Assembly: GCA_963649145.1 (NCBI GenBank)
Contig: CAVJGI010000001.1
Span: forward strand, 13,158-77,157
Length of the DNA: 64,000 nucleotides
Reading direction: 5' to 3'
Source of the DNA: SVKR01 sp963649145
GTDB lineage: Bacteria > Bacillota > Clostridia > Oscillospirales > Oscillospiraceae
Shown here: positions 9,062 through 17,732 of the stretch, piece after piece
Layout of the letters: every line of letters starts with the position of its first letter
Position numbering within the stretch: position 1 is the stretch's first letter
Translations under genes and position numbers: made by a program
The notes under the pieces: model-generated
What the model saw: the letters and a program-made list of their open reading frames with translations, nothing else
Database searches by the model: none
Told to the model about the DNA's origin: nothing

Positions 9062-9721
9062 ATGCTTGCGCTTTTGATCATTGCGGCGGTCATCATTCTG
9101 ATCCTCATCACCCCCGTGGGGGCGGACGCCGCCTTCGGCGGGGACGGTCCGTTTTCGCTGAAGATAGTCATCGGGCCGCTGCGTCTGACCGTCCTGCCGC
9201 CGAAGCCGAAAAAGGAGAAAAAACCGAAGAAGCCCAAGGAGAAAAAGGCAAAGAAAAAGCCCACGGACGGCGAAAAAAAGCCGAAGCCGAAGCTCGCCCT
9301 CGGCGACATTTTCGCGCTCGCGAAGATCGCACTCGCCGCGCTGGGGCGCTTTCGCCGGAGGCTCAGCCTCGACGTGCTGACGCTGCACCTCACCGCCGGC
9401 GCGCCGGACCCTTACGACGCCGTGATGCAGTATAATTACCTCAACACCGGGCTCGGCGTGCTCTGGCCTCTCTTAAACCGCGCGTTCAACATCCGGCGGC
9501 GCGACGTGCGCACCGCGCTGGACATCGGCGCGGATGGACTCGCCGCGGAGGGCAGAGTGAAGGCGACGCTCCGCATCGGGCAGATCCTGCATATCGCGAA
9601 CTGCGCGCTTTACGCGCTCATCAAATGGTATCTCCCGCGCCGCCGCGCGGAGAAGGCGGCGGAAAAAGCCGCCGCAGCGGAGAAAACGGAAACTTTGAAT
9701 GCCGAAGGGCAGAAAGGATAA
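9062..9721 (+). CDS. DUF2953 family protein (YtfI-like)
   Basis: DUF2953 proteins have no firmly assigned enzyme activity and are commonly encoded next to GerW/YtfJ in spore formers, as here. From the ATG at 9062 the protein has 219 residues. An N-terminal membrane segment (LALLIIAAVIILILITPVG) comes first, then a lysine- and proline-rich linker (KPKKEKKPKKPKEKKAKKK region, about 40-70). The conserved C-terminal domain contains GAPDPYDAVMQYNYLN. A GTG at 9020, directly after the scpB stop, is also in frame. GAAAGGAGG at 9041-9049 favours the ATG. Confidence 0.85.
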   Translation: MLALLIIAAVIILILITPVGADAAFGGDGPFSLKIVIGPLRLTVLPPKPKKEKKPKKPKEKKAKKKPTDGEKKPKPKLALGDIFALAKIALAALGRFRRRLSLDVLTLHLTAGAPDPYDAVMQYNYLNTGLGVLWPLLNRAFNIRRRDVRTALDIGADGLAAEGRVKATLRIGQILHIANCALYALIKWYLPRRRAEKAAEKAAAAEKTETLNAEGQKG

Positions 9722-9728
9722 GCACACT

Positions 9729-10121
9729 ATGGAAACGAAATCGAACATCAGCAATCTCGTGGACGTGACGATGGAAAAAATGCGCAGCATCGTGGACGTC
9801 AACACCGTCGTCGGCGACGCGATCACCACGCCGGACGGCGTGACCATCATCCCGGTCAGCAAGGTGAGCTACGCCTTCGCCTCCGGCGGCAGCGATTTTT
9901 CCGTCAAGGACGGCAAAAACGGCTTCGGCGGCGGCAACGGCGCGGGCGTCAAGATCGAGCCGATCGGCTTTCTCATCGTGAAGGACGGCAGCGTCCGCAT
10001 GGTGAACATCACCCCGCCGGCGGCGTCCACGCTCGACCGCGTGATCGAAAAGGCGCCGGAGCTGATGGACTCCGTGCAGGACTTCCTCGCCAAGCGCTCC
10101 GGCAGCGCCGCGCAGGAATAA
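9729..10121 (+). CDS. ytfJ: GerW family sporulation protein (YtfJ)
   Basis: GerW/YtfJ is a forespore protein required in Bacillus for normal germination. The 130 residues contain the family signature: a VDVNTVVGDAI start region, the long TIIPVSKVSYAFASGGSDF stretch, and a glycine-rich FGGGNGAGVKIEPIGFLIV core. The ATG at 9729 follows AGAAAGGAT at 9711-9719. An upstream in-frame ATG at 9699 lies inside the DUF2953 gene and would add an unusual basic tail. The pairing with the DUF2953 gene matches ytfI-ytfJ. Confidence 0.94.
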   Translation: METKSNISNLVDVTMEKMRSIVDVNTVVGDAITTPDGVTIIPVSKVSYAFASGGSDFSVKDGKNGFGGGNGAGVKIEPIGFLIVKDGSVRMVNITPPAASTLDRVIEKAPELMDSVQDFLAKRSGSAAQE

Positions 10122-10185
10122 TCCGGCGGGCTCCGCCGCATACTAAGCACTGATTTTTCTTGTTTGAAAGGCGGTGCTCTTTCCT

Positions 10186-11316
10186 ATGCACGAACGAGTC
10201 CTTGCGCTGCTGCTCGCGGCGGTGCTCCTGCTCTGCGCTGTTCCCGCAGCGCACGCGGAGGGGACCGAGACCGCGGCGGCGTCCGCCGTCGTGTATGAGC
10301 CGCGGACCGGGACGGTGCTCTATGAAAAGGAGCCGGACCGCCGGATGCTCGTCGCGAGCACGACGAAGATCATGACGGCGCTCGTCACGCTCGAACACTG
10401 CGCGATGGACGAGCTCGTCCCCGTGACGGCGGCGCACGCTGCGGTCGAGGGCTCCTCGGCGTATCTGACGCCGGGGGAGAGCTACCGCGCGGAGGAGCTG
10501 CTTTACGCGCTGCTGCTCGTCTCCGGAAACGACGCTGCCGCGGCGCTCGCCGACCATGTCGGCGGCAGCATGGCGGGCTTTGCCGCGCTCATGAACGAAA
10601 AATGCGCGGAGCTCGGCTTGGAGAACACGCATTTCGTCAACTCCCACGGGCTCGATGACCCGGAGCACTATTCCACCGCGCGCGACCTCGCGCTGTTGAC
10701 CGCGGCGGCGATGGAGAACGCGGACTTCTGCCGCATCTTCGGTGCGGTGCGCTATGAAGAAAACGGCAGGACTTATGTAAACCACAATAAGCTCCTGCAA
10801 AGCTGCCCCGGCTGCATCGGCGGCAAGACGGGCTACACGAAGGCGGCGGGGCGTATCCTCGTCTCCTGCGCGGAGCGGGACGGGCTGCGCCTCATCTGCG
10901 TGACCGTTTCGGACCCGGACGACTGGCGCGACCACGCCGCGCTCTATGACGCGCTCTTCGCCGCGTGGCGCTATCTCCCGCTTCCGGGCAGCCGCGCCCA
11001 GCGCGTCCCGATCGTGTCCGGAACGCGGTCATACGCCGCGCTGCGGGCGGGCGTGAACGGCGTGCTCGTCCCGCATGACGCGGAGGCGGAGGTGCGCGTT
11101 TTGCTGCCGCGCTTTTTCTTCGCGCCCGTGCTGCGCGGAACGCAGGCGGGCACGGCGGAGCTCTGGCTCGGCGGCGAGCGCGCCGGGGTCTACCCGCTCT
11201 ATTTTGCCGAGAGCGTCACGGTGGACGCCCTCCAGCGGCTGACGGCGTGGGAGCGCTTTCGCCGCGCGTGGTTTTTGAGCGCGCGTCAGGGAACAGTCTA
11301 TTATCCTGATTTTTGA
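10186..11316 (+). CDS. D-alanyl-D-alanine carboxypeptidase (DacF/DacB-like, S11 family)
   Basis: This is a low-molecular-weight penicillin-binding protein that trims the terminal D-alanine of peptidoglycan stem peptides, acting outside the membrane. Its signal peptide ends at AHA (residue 24). The three active-site motifs are present: S58-T-T-K61, S113-G-N115 and K214-T-G216. Length (376) fits S11 enzymes with a C-terminal beta domain. The position after the GerW gene and before rluB resembles the dacB neighbourhood of Bacillus, so a role in spore cortex or vegetative wall is possible. The ATG at 10186 is preferred over GTG 10174, which abuts the ribosome site. Confidence 0.92.
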   Translation: MHERVLALLLAAVLLLCAVPAAHAEGTETAAASAVVYEPRTGTVLYEKEPDRRMLVASTTKIMTALVTLEHCAMDELVPVTAAHAAVEGSSAYLTPGESYRAEELLYALLLVSGNDAAAALADHVGGSMAGFAALMNEKCAELGLENTHFVNSHGLDDPEHYSTARDLALLTAAAMENADFCRIFGAVRYEENGRTYVNHNKLLQSCPGCIGGKTGYTKAAGRILVSCAERDGLRLICVTVSDPDDWRDHAALYDALFAAWRYLPLPGSRAQRVPIVSGTRSYAALRAGVNGVLVPHDAEAEVRVLLPRFFFAPVLRGTQAGTAELWLGGERAGVYPLYFAESVTVDALQRLTAWERFRRAWFLSARQGTVYYPDF

Positions 11317-11325
11317 GGACGAACT

Positions 11326-12015
11326 ATGGCGGAACGGCTGCAAAAACTCATCTCCGCGGCGGGGATCGCCTCCCGGCGCGCCGCGGAAGCGCTCATCGCC
11401 GCCGGGCGCGTGACCGTGAACGGCGAGACCGCGTCGCTCGGCGCGAGCGCGGACAGAGAAAGGGACACGGTCTGCGTGGACGGCGTGCCGCTCCGCTTTG
11501 CCGCGGCGCGTACATACATTATGCTCCATAAGCCCCGCGGCTATGTGACGACGCTCTCGGACGAGCGCGGACGCCCCACGGTGGCGGAGCTCGTGCGGGA
11601 CGCCGGCGCGCGGCTTTACCCCGTCGGGCGGCTCGATATGGACAGCGAGGGGCTGCTGCTCCTGACGGACGACGGCGCATTTGCGAACGCGCTGACCCAC
11701 CCCTCGCACGAGGTCGACAAGGTCTACCGCGTGACCGTCTCCGGCGACGTCGCCGCGGCGCTGCCGCGCCTGCGCGCGATGCGGGAACTCGACGGCGAGC
11801 CTATCCGCGCCCCGCGCACCCAGCAGGAGCCGGACGGCGCGCTGCTTATCACGATCCACGAGGGCAAAAACCGGCAGGTGCGCCGCATGTGCGCCGCGGC
11901 GGGGCTGACGGTCCGGCGTCTCGTCCGCGTCGCGGAGGGCGCGCTCACGCTCGGCGACCTCCCGGTCGGAGCATGGCGTCACCTGACCGCGGATGAAGTA
12001 AATTCCGTCAAATAA
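11326..12015 (+). CDS. rluB: 23S/16S rRNA pseudouridine synthase (RluB/RsuA family)
   Basis: This enzyme isomerises specific uridines in rRNA. In 229 residues there is an N-terminal S4 RNA-binding domain (LQKLISAAGIASRRAAEALI), then the catalytic domain with GRLDMDSEG, where Asp104 is the expected catalytic residue. The RQVRRM motif near the end also fits. Neighbourhood (a dac gene upstream) points to RluB, which modifies 23S rRNA, but RsuA/RluF-type specificity cannot be excluded from sequence alone. Confidence 0.92.
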   Translation: MAERLQKLISAAGIASRRAAEALIAAGRVTVNGETASLGASADRERDTVCVDGVPLRFAAARTYIMLHKPRGYVTTLSDERGRPTVAELVRDAGARLYPVGRLDMDSEGLLLLTDDGAFANALTHPSHEVDKVYRVTVSGDVAAALPRLRAMRELDGEPIRAPRTQQEPDGALLITIHEGKNRQVRRMCAAAGLTVRRLVRVAEGALTLGDLPVGAWRHLTADEVNSVK

Positions 12016-12077
12016 TGCAGATTCTCCCGCTTCAAACTGGAGCTTGTGCCGAATTTGAAAGTTTTTTGCAAACGTTC

Positions 12078-12106
12078 TTGCATTTTTTGAAAAAAGAGAC
12101 TATAGT
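12078..12106 (+). promoter_or_regulatory. Promoter upstream of the RpiR-family gene
   Basis: TTGCAT (12078-12083), a 17-base spacer and TATAGT (12101-12106). The start point would fall at about 12113, inside the following hairpin, so the transcript would begin with a terminator-like structure. Confidence 0.6.
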
Positions 12107-12107
12107 G

Positions 12108-12160
12108 TGCTTTGCCCCGGCGCGTAAGCGCCGGGTGCAGAGCGTTTTTTTATTTTTTTA
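12108..12160 (+). terminator. Strong terminator hairpin between rluB and the RpiR gene
   Basis: CCCGGCGC-GTAA-GCGCCGGG (12116-12135) is extended by outer pairs (TGCTTTGC with GCAGAGCG, one bulge). TTTTTTT-A-TTTTTTT follows at 12145-12159. It ends the rluB operon, but it also lies downstream of the only promoter seen for the RpiR gene. Confidence 0.88.
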
Positions 12161-12179
12161 ATAGATGAAGGACAAAAAC

Positions 12180-13040
12180 ATGGAAAAGGACATTCTCGCC
12201 CGCCTTGCGGAAGGCGCAGGCTTTTCCAAGGGGCAGAAGCGCATCGCAAAGTATATCACGGAAAACTATGACAAGGCGGCGTTCATGACCGCGGGGAAGC
12301 TCGGTCAGATCGTCGGCGTCAGCGAATCGACCGTCGTCCGCTTCGCGAGCGAGCTCGGCTACGACGGCTACCCCGGCATGCGCAAGGCACTGCAGGAGAT
12401 GATCCGCTCGCGCCTCACGAGCGTCCAGCGCATCGAGGTCGCGCGCGAGACCATGAACCCTGAACACCTCGTCGAGGCGGTGTTCATGGCGGATATGGAA
12501 AAGCTCCAGATCACGATGGACGAGCTCGATCAGGCGAGCTTCAACGAGGCGGTGGACACGATCTTAAACGCCCGCAACATCTACATCGTCGGCATGCGCA
12601 GCTCGACCTGCCTTGCAAACTTTCTCGGCTTTTACCTGAATCTGCTTCAGGAAAACGTCCACATCATTCAGGACACCGCCGTCAGCGAGGTGTATGAGCA
12701 GATCATCCGCATCCGCGAGGGCGACGTGTTTATCGGCATCAGCTACCCGCGTTATTCCAGCCGCACGGCGCGCGCGATGAAGTTCGCAAAAAGCGCCGGG
12801 GCAAAGGTCATCGGCATCACCGACGGCGAGAGCTCACCCTTTGTCGGCGTGGCGGACACGCTGATCTATGCCAAGAGCGATATGGTGAGCTTTCTCGACT
12901 CCCTCGTCGCGCCGCTGAGCCTCATCAACGCGCTCATCGTCGCCGTCGGCGTGCGCAGCAAGGAGAATATCTCCGACACCTTCAAGCGGCTTGAGACCAT
13001 CTGGTCGGATTATGACGTCTATGAGCATGCAGAGGACTGA
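12180..13040 (+). CDS. MurR/RpiR family transcriptional regulator
   Basis: RpiR-type regulators combine an N-terminal helix-turn-helix domain with a SIS sugar-phosphate sensor. The HTH region is at about 5-75 (LGQIVGVSESTVVRFASELG). The SIS domain follows at about 125-260 (NIYIVGMRSS, ISYPRYSSRT, IGITDG). The ATG at 12180 has AAGGAC at 12168-12173; an in-frame ATG at 12165 lies upstream of that site. The protein has 286 residues. No sugar catabolic genes are adjacent, so its effector and targets are unknown. The next gene overlaps its 3' end. Confidence 0.92.
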   Translation: MEKDILARLAEGAGFSKGQKRIAKYITENYDKAAFMTAGKLGQIVGVSESTVVRFASELGYDGYPGMRKALQEMIRSRLTSVQRIEVARETMNPEHLVEAVFMADMEKLQITMDELDQASFNEAVDTILNARNIYIVGMRSSTCLANFLGFYLNLLQENVHIIQDTAVSEVYEQIIRIREGDVFIGISYPRYSSRTARAMKFAKSAGAKVIGITDGESSPFVGVADTLIYAKSDMVSFLDSLVAPLSLINALIVAVGVRSKENISDTFKRLETIWSDYDVYEHAED

Positions 13041-14256
13041 CGCCGTCGTCATCGGCGGGGGACCGGCGGGAATGCTCGCCGCCCTCACAGCCGCGCGGCG
13101 CGGCAGACAGGTCGTGCTGCTGGAGCACGAAAAATTCGTCGGGCGCAAGCTGCGCATCACGGGCAAGGGCCGCTGCAATCTCTGCAACAGCTGCGATGTG
13201 AAGCGCTTTATGCAGAATGTGCCCCGCAACCCGAAGTTTCTCTACGGCGCGCTGACGCGCTTTGGTCCGGCGGACACGATGGCGCTTTTCGAGTCCCTCG
13301 GCGTTCCGCTGAAGACCGAGCGCGGCGACCGCGTTTTCCCGGTCTCCGACCGCGCGCACGACGTTGCCAACGCGCTCGAACGCGCGCTGCGCCGCGCGGG
13401 GGTGAAGCTCCGGGAGGAGACGGAGGCAAAGCGCATCCTGACGGCGGACGGCGCGGTCTGCGGCGTGGAGACGGACGCGGGAGAGATCGCCTGCGAGAGC
13501 GTCCTCGTTGCGACCGGCGGCGTTTCTTACCCGCTGACGGGCTCGACCGGCGACGGGCTGCGCTTCGCGCGCGAGCTGGGACATACGGTCATCCCGCCGC
13601 GCCCCTCGCTCGTGCCGCTGGAGTCGGACGACCCGTGGTGCGCCGAGATGCAGGGCTTCGCGCTGAAAAACGTGACGCTGACGGCGTATGACGGCGTGGA
13701 CAAGCCAATCTTCCGCGAGCTGGGCGAGATGCTCTTCACCCACTTCGGCGTGAGCGGTCCGCTCGTGCTCTCCGCGAGCGCGCATATGCGCGATTTCGAC
13801 CGCGAGCGCTACCGGCTGGAGATCGACTTGAAGCCCGCACTCGACGAGAAAAAGCTGGACGCGCGCATCCTGCGCGACTTTGACAAATACAAAAACCGCG
13901 ACTTTGAAAACGCCCTCGGCGACCTCGCCGGGCGGACGATGATCCCCGTGTTGGTGCGTCTTTCCGGCATTCCGGGGGACACGAAGGTCAACTCCGTCAC
14001 GCGCGAGCAGCGGCAGGCGCTGCTGCGGCTTTTCAAGGCGTTTCCCGTCTCCGTCCGCGCGCCGCGTCCCATCGCGGAGGCGATCGTCACCTCCGGCGGC
14101 GTCAGCGTCTCGGAGCTCGACCCGCGCACGATGGGCTCCCGGCTCGTGCCGGGACTCTATTTCGCCGGCGAGGTGATCGACTGCGACGCCTATACCGGCG
14201 GCTTCAACCTCCAGATCGCGTGGTCCACGGGCCACCTCGCGGGGCAGAATATTTGA
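13027..14256 (+). CDS. NAD(P)/FAD-dependent oxidoreductase, HI0933/YhiN (BaiN-like) family
   Basis: This is a flavoprotein of the HI0933 family (about 400 residues) with a Rossmann FAD motif at the start (AVVIGGGPAGM) and KLRITGKGRCNLCN soon after. GGVSYPLTGSTGDG and the closing PGLYFAGEVIDCDAYTGGFNLQ also fit. The substrate of most members is unknown; a few act on bile-acid intermediates or aminoacetone. ATG codons at 13021 and 13027 overlap the end of the RpiR gene. It precedes cmk, an arrangement common in Clostridia. Confidence 0.92.
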   Translation: MQRTDAVVIGGGPAGMLAALTAARRGRQVVLLEHEKFVGRKLRITGKGRCNLCNSCDVKRFMQNVPRNPKFLYGALTRFGPADTMALFESLGVPLKTERGDRVFPVSDRAHDVANALERALRRAGVKLREETEAKRILTADGAVCGVETDAGEIACESVLVATGGVSYPLTGSTGDGLRFARELGHTVIPPRPSLVPLESDDPWCAEMQGFALKNVTLTAYDGVDKPIFRELGEMLFTHFGVSGPLVLSASAHMRDFDRERYRLEIDLKPALDEKKLDARILRDFDKYKNRDFENALGDLAGRTMIPVLVRLSGIPGDTKVNSVTREQRQALLRLFKAFPVSVRAPRPIAEAIVTSGGVSVSELDPRTMGSRLVPGLYFAGEVIDCDAYTGGFNLQIAWSTGHLAGQNI

Positions 14257-14282
14257 GAAAAGCAAAGGAGAATTTTTGAGAT

Positions 14283-14960
14283 ATGAACTGCATCTCTGTC
14301 GCCATCGACGGGCCCTCCGCCGCGGGCAAAAGCACCGTGGCGCGCGCCATCGCGAAAAAATACGGCTTTGTCTACGTCGATACCGGCGCGATCTACCGCA
14401 CCGTCGGGCTCGCCGTCCTGCGCGCGGGGCTCGACAGCCATGACGCCGCGGGCATCTGTGCGCTGCTGCCGGAGCTGAAGATCGACATCGCCTATAACTA
14501 CCTCGACGAGCAGGTCATGCTCTTGAACGGCGAGGACGTCTCGCGCGAGATCCGGACGCCGAAGAGCTCGCTTTACGCCTCGGATGTCTCCGCCATCCCG
14601 GAGGTGCGCGCGTTTCTGATGGACATGCAGCGCTCCCTCGCCGAAACGCGCGACGTCATTATGGACGGGCGCGACATCGGCACCGTCGTCCTGCCGGACG
14701 CGGACGTCAAGATCTTCCTCACCGCGAGCGCCGAGGTTCGCGCCCGCCGCCGCTGCGAGGAGCTGCGGGAAAAGGGCATGGAGTCGAGCTACGAGGACGT
14801 GCTGCGCGACCTGCGCTACCGCGACGAGCAGGACGCCACCCGCGCCGCCGCGCCGCTGCGTCAGGCACCCGACGCCGTGCTCGTCGATTCCAGCGACCGC
14901 GACTTTGCCGAGACCGTCGCCGTCGTGTCCCAGATCATTTACGAGAAGACGGGCAGATGA
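14283..14960 (+). CDS. cmk: Cytidylate kinase
   Basis: Cmk phosphorylates CMP and dCMP to the diphosphates. The 225-residue protein shows the P-loop GPSAAGKS (10-17), VDTGAIYRT, the DGRDIGTVVLPDADVKIFL segment and YRDEQDATR, all typical of bacterial CMP kinases. Its stop overlaps the ATG of ispH-rpsA (ATGA), an arrangement seen in Clostridia where cmk precedes the IspH/S1 gene. AAAGGAG lies 12 bases before the start. Confidence 0.97.
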   Translation: MNCISVAIDGPSAAGKSTVARAIAKKYGFVYVDTGAIYRTVGLAVLRAGLDSHDAAGICALLPELKIDIAYNYLDEQVMLLNGEDVSREIRTPKSSLYASDVSAIPEVRAFLMDMQRSLAETRDVIMDGRDIGTVVLPDADVKIFLTASAEVRARRRCEELREKGMESSYEDVLRDLRYRDEQDATRAAAPLRQAPDAVLVDSSDRDFAETVAVVSQIIYEKTGR

Positions 14961-17032
14961 GGACCGTGACCGTCGCCGCCCACGCGGGCTTCTGCGCGGG
15001 TGTGAAGCGCTCCGTCGCGCTTGCGGAAAAGGCGCTTTCGGAGTTTGACACCGTCTGGTGCCTCGGCGAGCTCATCCATAACCGGCAGGAGCTGGAGCGC
15101 CTCGCCGCGCTCGGACTGCGCACCGCCGCGCGCCCGGAGGACGTGCCGGACGGCGCCGCCGTGCTCCTACGTGCCCACGGGGAGGGGAGGGCGGTACCGG
15201 AATCTCTCGCCGCCCGCGGCTGCACCGTCGTGGACACGACCTGCCCCCGCGTCTCGCGCATCCAGCGCCTCGCGGCGGACGCCGCCGCGCGCGGACGCGC
15301 CGTCGTGGTTTTCGGCGACCCGGACCACGCGGAGATCCGCGGCATCCTCGGCTGGTGCCCCGGCGCGGAGGTCGTCCGGACCGTCGGGGAGCTGGAGCAC
15401 CTTCTGACGGAAAACAGCAAATTCACCAAAAACGCCCTGACTTTATTGTTCCAAAGCACGGAAACGCGGAGAAATTTTGAACTTTCGGAAAATTCCGCAA
15501 AAAAGTTGTGTACAAATCCGGAAATCTTTGATACAATATGTGACGCTACGCAGATTCGGCAGACAGAGGCATTGGATTTAGGACAGAAATGTGATGCTGT
15601 GGTGGTCATTGGCGGGAAGCACAGCGCCAACAGCCGCCACCTGACAGAAATTTGCGCGGAGGTTTGTCCCTGCGTCCTCTTCGTGGAAAGCGCGGAGGAG
15701 CTGGACTTGTCTCCGCTTGTGGCATTGGATACCATAGGTATCACCGCCGGAGCCTCAGTGCCTGAGCGGATCATTAAGGAGGTAAAACAAAAGATGTGCG
15801 ACGAAATCAAAGAGACCACTGCGGTGGAGACCGAGAAGAGCTTCGAGGAGATGCTTGAGGACTCCATCAAACCTATATATAATGGAGAGACCGTCAAGGG
15901 CGTTGTGGTTGCGATCACCCCGACGGAAGTGACCGTGGACCTCGGCACCAAGCACTCCGGTTATATCCCGGTGGAGGAGTTCGAGGACGAGAGCGGCGCC
16001 AAGGTGGAGGACATCCTCCATGTCGGCGACGAGGTCGAAGCCTGCGTCGTCCGCGTGAACGACGTTGAGGGCACCGTGATGCTCAGCAAGCGCCGCCTTG
16101 ACGCGGTGAAGAACTGGGCGGACATCGAGGCGGCTGCCGAGAACGAGACGGTCGTCGAGGGCACCGTTACCGAGGAGAACAAGGGCGGTCTGGTCGTCAA
16201 TGTCAAGGGCGTCCGCGTGTTCGTCCCCGCTTCCCAGTCCGGTCTGCCGCGCGAGGCTGAGCTTTCCCAGCTGCTCAAGCAGAAGGTCCAGCTCCGCATT
16301 ACCGAGGTCAACAAGGCGCGCAAGAGAGTCGTCGGCTCCATCCGCCTCGTCGCTGCCAAGGCGCGCCGCGAGGCGATCGCCAAGATCTGGGACGAGATCG
16401 AGATCGGTAAGCGCTACGACGGCATTGTCAAGTCCCTCACCAGTTACGGCGCGTTCGTCGACATCGGCGGCGTGGACGGCATGGTCCATGTCTCCGAGCT
16501 GAGCTGGAAGCGCATCGGCAAGCCGGCTGATGTCGTCGCCGTCGGCGATCACATCAACGTCTACGTCATCAACTTCGACAAGGAGACCCACAAGATCTCC
16601 CTTGGCTACAAGGATCCCTCCGAGAATCCTTGGGAGAAGTTCATGGCGACCTACAAGGTCGGCGATGTCGCCACCGTTACCATCGTGAAGCTCATGACCT
16701 TCGGCGCCTTCGCCGAGGTCGTTCCCGGCGTGGACGGTCTGATCCACATTTCCCAGATCGCGAACCGCCGCATCGCCCAGCCGGGCGAGGTCCTCAAGGT
16801 CGGCGATGTTGTGAACGTCAAGATCACCGCCATCGACGAGGAGAAGCACAAGGTCTCCCTCAGCATCCGCGCTCTGTCCGAGCCGGCTCCCGCTCCCGCC
16901 CGCGAGCGCGAGGAGGAGCCTGAGGTCCGCGAGCGTCACCACGCCGCGCCTGAGGCGGACGCCCTTGTCTACGAAGTCTCCGAGACCGGCGCTGCCACCG
17001 GCATCGCCCCTGAGACCGACGAGGCAGAGTAA
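14957..17032 (+). CDS. ispH: Fusion of 4-hydroxy-3-methylbut-2-enyl diphosphate reductase (IspH) and ribosomal protein S1
   Basis: One 691-residue protein joins the last enzyme of the MEP isoprenoid pathway to an S1-type RNA-binding protein, a fusion known from many Clostridia. The IspH part (1 to about 275) has the iron-sulfur cysteines C13, C96 and C195, plus H41, H124 and E126 of the active site. The S1 part holds four S1 domains, beginning near residues 310, 395, 470 and 560, followed by an acidic, proline-rich tail. The stretch 15405-15640, coding IspH residues about 150-230, is visibly AT-richer than the rest but stays in frame with the third cysteine. ispD and ispF of the same pathway lie nearby. 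Confidence 0.96.
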   Translation: MRTVTVAAHAGFCAGVKRSVALAEKALSEFDTVWCLGELIHNRQELERLAALGLRTAARPEDVPDGAAVLLRAHGEGRAVPESLAARGCTVVDTTCPRVSRIQRLAADAAARGRAVVVFGDPDHAEIRGILGWCPGAEVVRTVGELEHLLTENSKFTKNALTLLFQSTETRRNFELSENSAKKLCTNPEIFDTICDATQIRQTEALDLGQKCDAVVVIGGKHSANSRHLTEICAEVCPCVLFVESAEELDLSPLVALDTIGITAGASVPERIIKEVKQKMCDEIKETTAVETEKSFEEMLEDSIKPIYNGETVKGVVVAITPTEVTVDLGTKHSGYIPVEEFEDESGAKVEDILHVGDEVEACVVRVNDVEGTVMLSKRRLDAVKNWADIEAAAENETVVEGTVTEENKGGLVVNVKGVRVFVPASQSGLPREAELSQLLKQKVQLRITEVNKARKRVVGSIRLVAAKARREAIAKIWDEIEIGKRYDGIVKSLTSYGAFVDIGGVDGMVHVSELSWKRIGKPADVVAVGDHINVYVINFDKETHKISLGYKDPSENPWEKFMATYKVGDVATVTIVKLMTFGAFAEVVPGVDGLIHISQIANRRIAQPGEVLKVGDVVNVKITAIDEEKHKVSLSIRALSEPAPAPAREREEEPEVRERHHAAPEADALVYEVSETGAATGIAPETDEAE

Positions 17033-17044
17033 TCAGAATTATCG

Positions 17045-17079
17045 GCAGCCGCAGCGGATCATCCGCTGCGGCTGCTTTC
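17045..17079 (+). terminator. Terminator after ispH-rpsA
   Basis: A perfect 13-base-pair stem (17045-17057 with 17063-17075) around the loop ATCAT, followed by TTTCCGTTT. A short T-run, but the stem is strong. Confidence 0.75.
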
Positions 17080-17137
17080 CGTTTGCAGCTTTGGAAAATG
17101 CGAGCTCCGCTTAGGGGCGCAGGGAGGGCAAAGACGT

Positions 17138-17632
17138 ATGGGGATCACGATCCTTTCGGCGGCCATCATCATGGCGGCGTATTTTCTCATTCTTTACGCC
17201 GGTGTCGGGCTTATTCAGGACAAACGCTTTTTCTCCTCCGCGCCGAAGGAGAATCTCGACGCGATCCCGGACAAAAAGCCGGAGCGCTTCCGCGGCGCGC
17301 ACGCGCTCGGCTGGTGCCTCGGCGTGTTTGCGATAATGCTCTTTGCGGGTGCGTTCGCCCTTGCCGCGTGGGATGGCGTGCGCCGCGGCTTCGGCTTTTT
17401 CGGCTTTTTCGCGCGCTATCTCGTCATTCTCTATCTGATGGAGCTCTACGACATCTTCTTTTTCGACCGGGTGCTGCTCTGCCATTCCGGGTTCTTTCCC
17501 CGTTTTTACCCGGAGCTGAAGGGCATCGTGGGACCGCAGATGTTCGGCTATAACAAGAAACCCCACCTGCGCCACTTCCTGCTCTATCTCCCCGCAAGCG
17601 CCGCCCTCGCCGGGCTCTGCCTGCTGTTTTGA
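17138..17632 (+). CDS. Hypothetical membrane protein
   Basis: No family assigned. The 164-residue product has about four hydrophobic segments: near 5-25, 60-78, 88-105 and at the C-terminus. A conserved-looking core reads YLMELYDIFFFDR, and the C-terminal half ends in LPASAALAGLCLLF. GGGAGGGCAAAG lies before the ATG at 17138. It stands alone between two terminators, with no promoter I can identify. A general membrane protein of unknown role is all that can be said. Confidence 0.75.
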   Translation: MGITILSAAIIMAAYFLILYAGVGLIQDKRFFSSAPKENLDAIPDKKPERFRGAHALGWCLGVFAIMLFAGAFALAAWDGVRRGFGFFGFFARYLVILYLMELYDIFFFDRVLLCHSGFFPRFYPELKGIVGPQMFGYNKKPHLRHFLLYLPASAALAGLCLLF

Positions 17633-17635
17633 GCC

Positions 17636-17672
17636 AAAAAGTCCCGCTGCGGGCATGCAGCGGGACTTTTTC
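17636..17672 (+). terminator. Terminator before ispD
   Basis: AAAAAGTCCCGCTGC (17636-17650) pairs perfectly with GCAGCGGGACTTTTT (17657-17671) around the loop GGGCAT, giving a T-run of six. Confidence 0.9.
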
Positions 17673-17673
17673 C

Positions 17674-17702
17674 TTGCCTCCGCGGGTCAAAGCGGGTATA
17701 AT
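17674..17702 (+). promoter_or_regulatory. Promoter of ispD-ispF
   Basis: TTGCCT (17674-17679), a 17-base spacer and TATAAT (17697-17702), directly after the preceding terminator. Confidence 0.8.
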
Positions 17703-17732
17703 AGGGGAAAGAACGCAAAAGGAGAAGATCCC

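Noticed and set aside
17083..17553. A 156-residue frame overlapping the membrane protein gene at 17138
   Set aside because: It is an Arg-rich alternative frame. The 17138 frame has clear membrane segments and a ribosome site.
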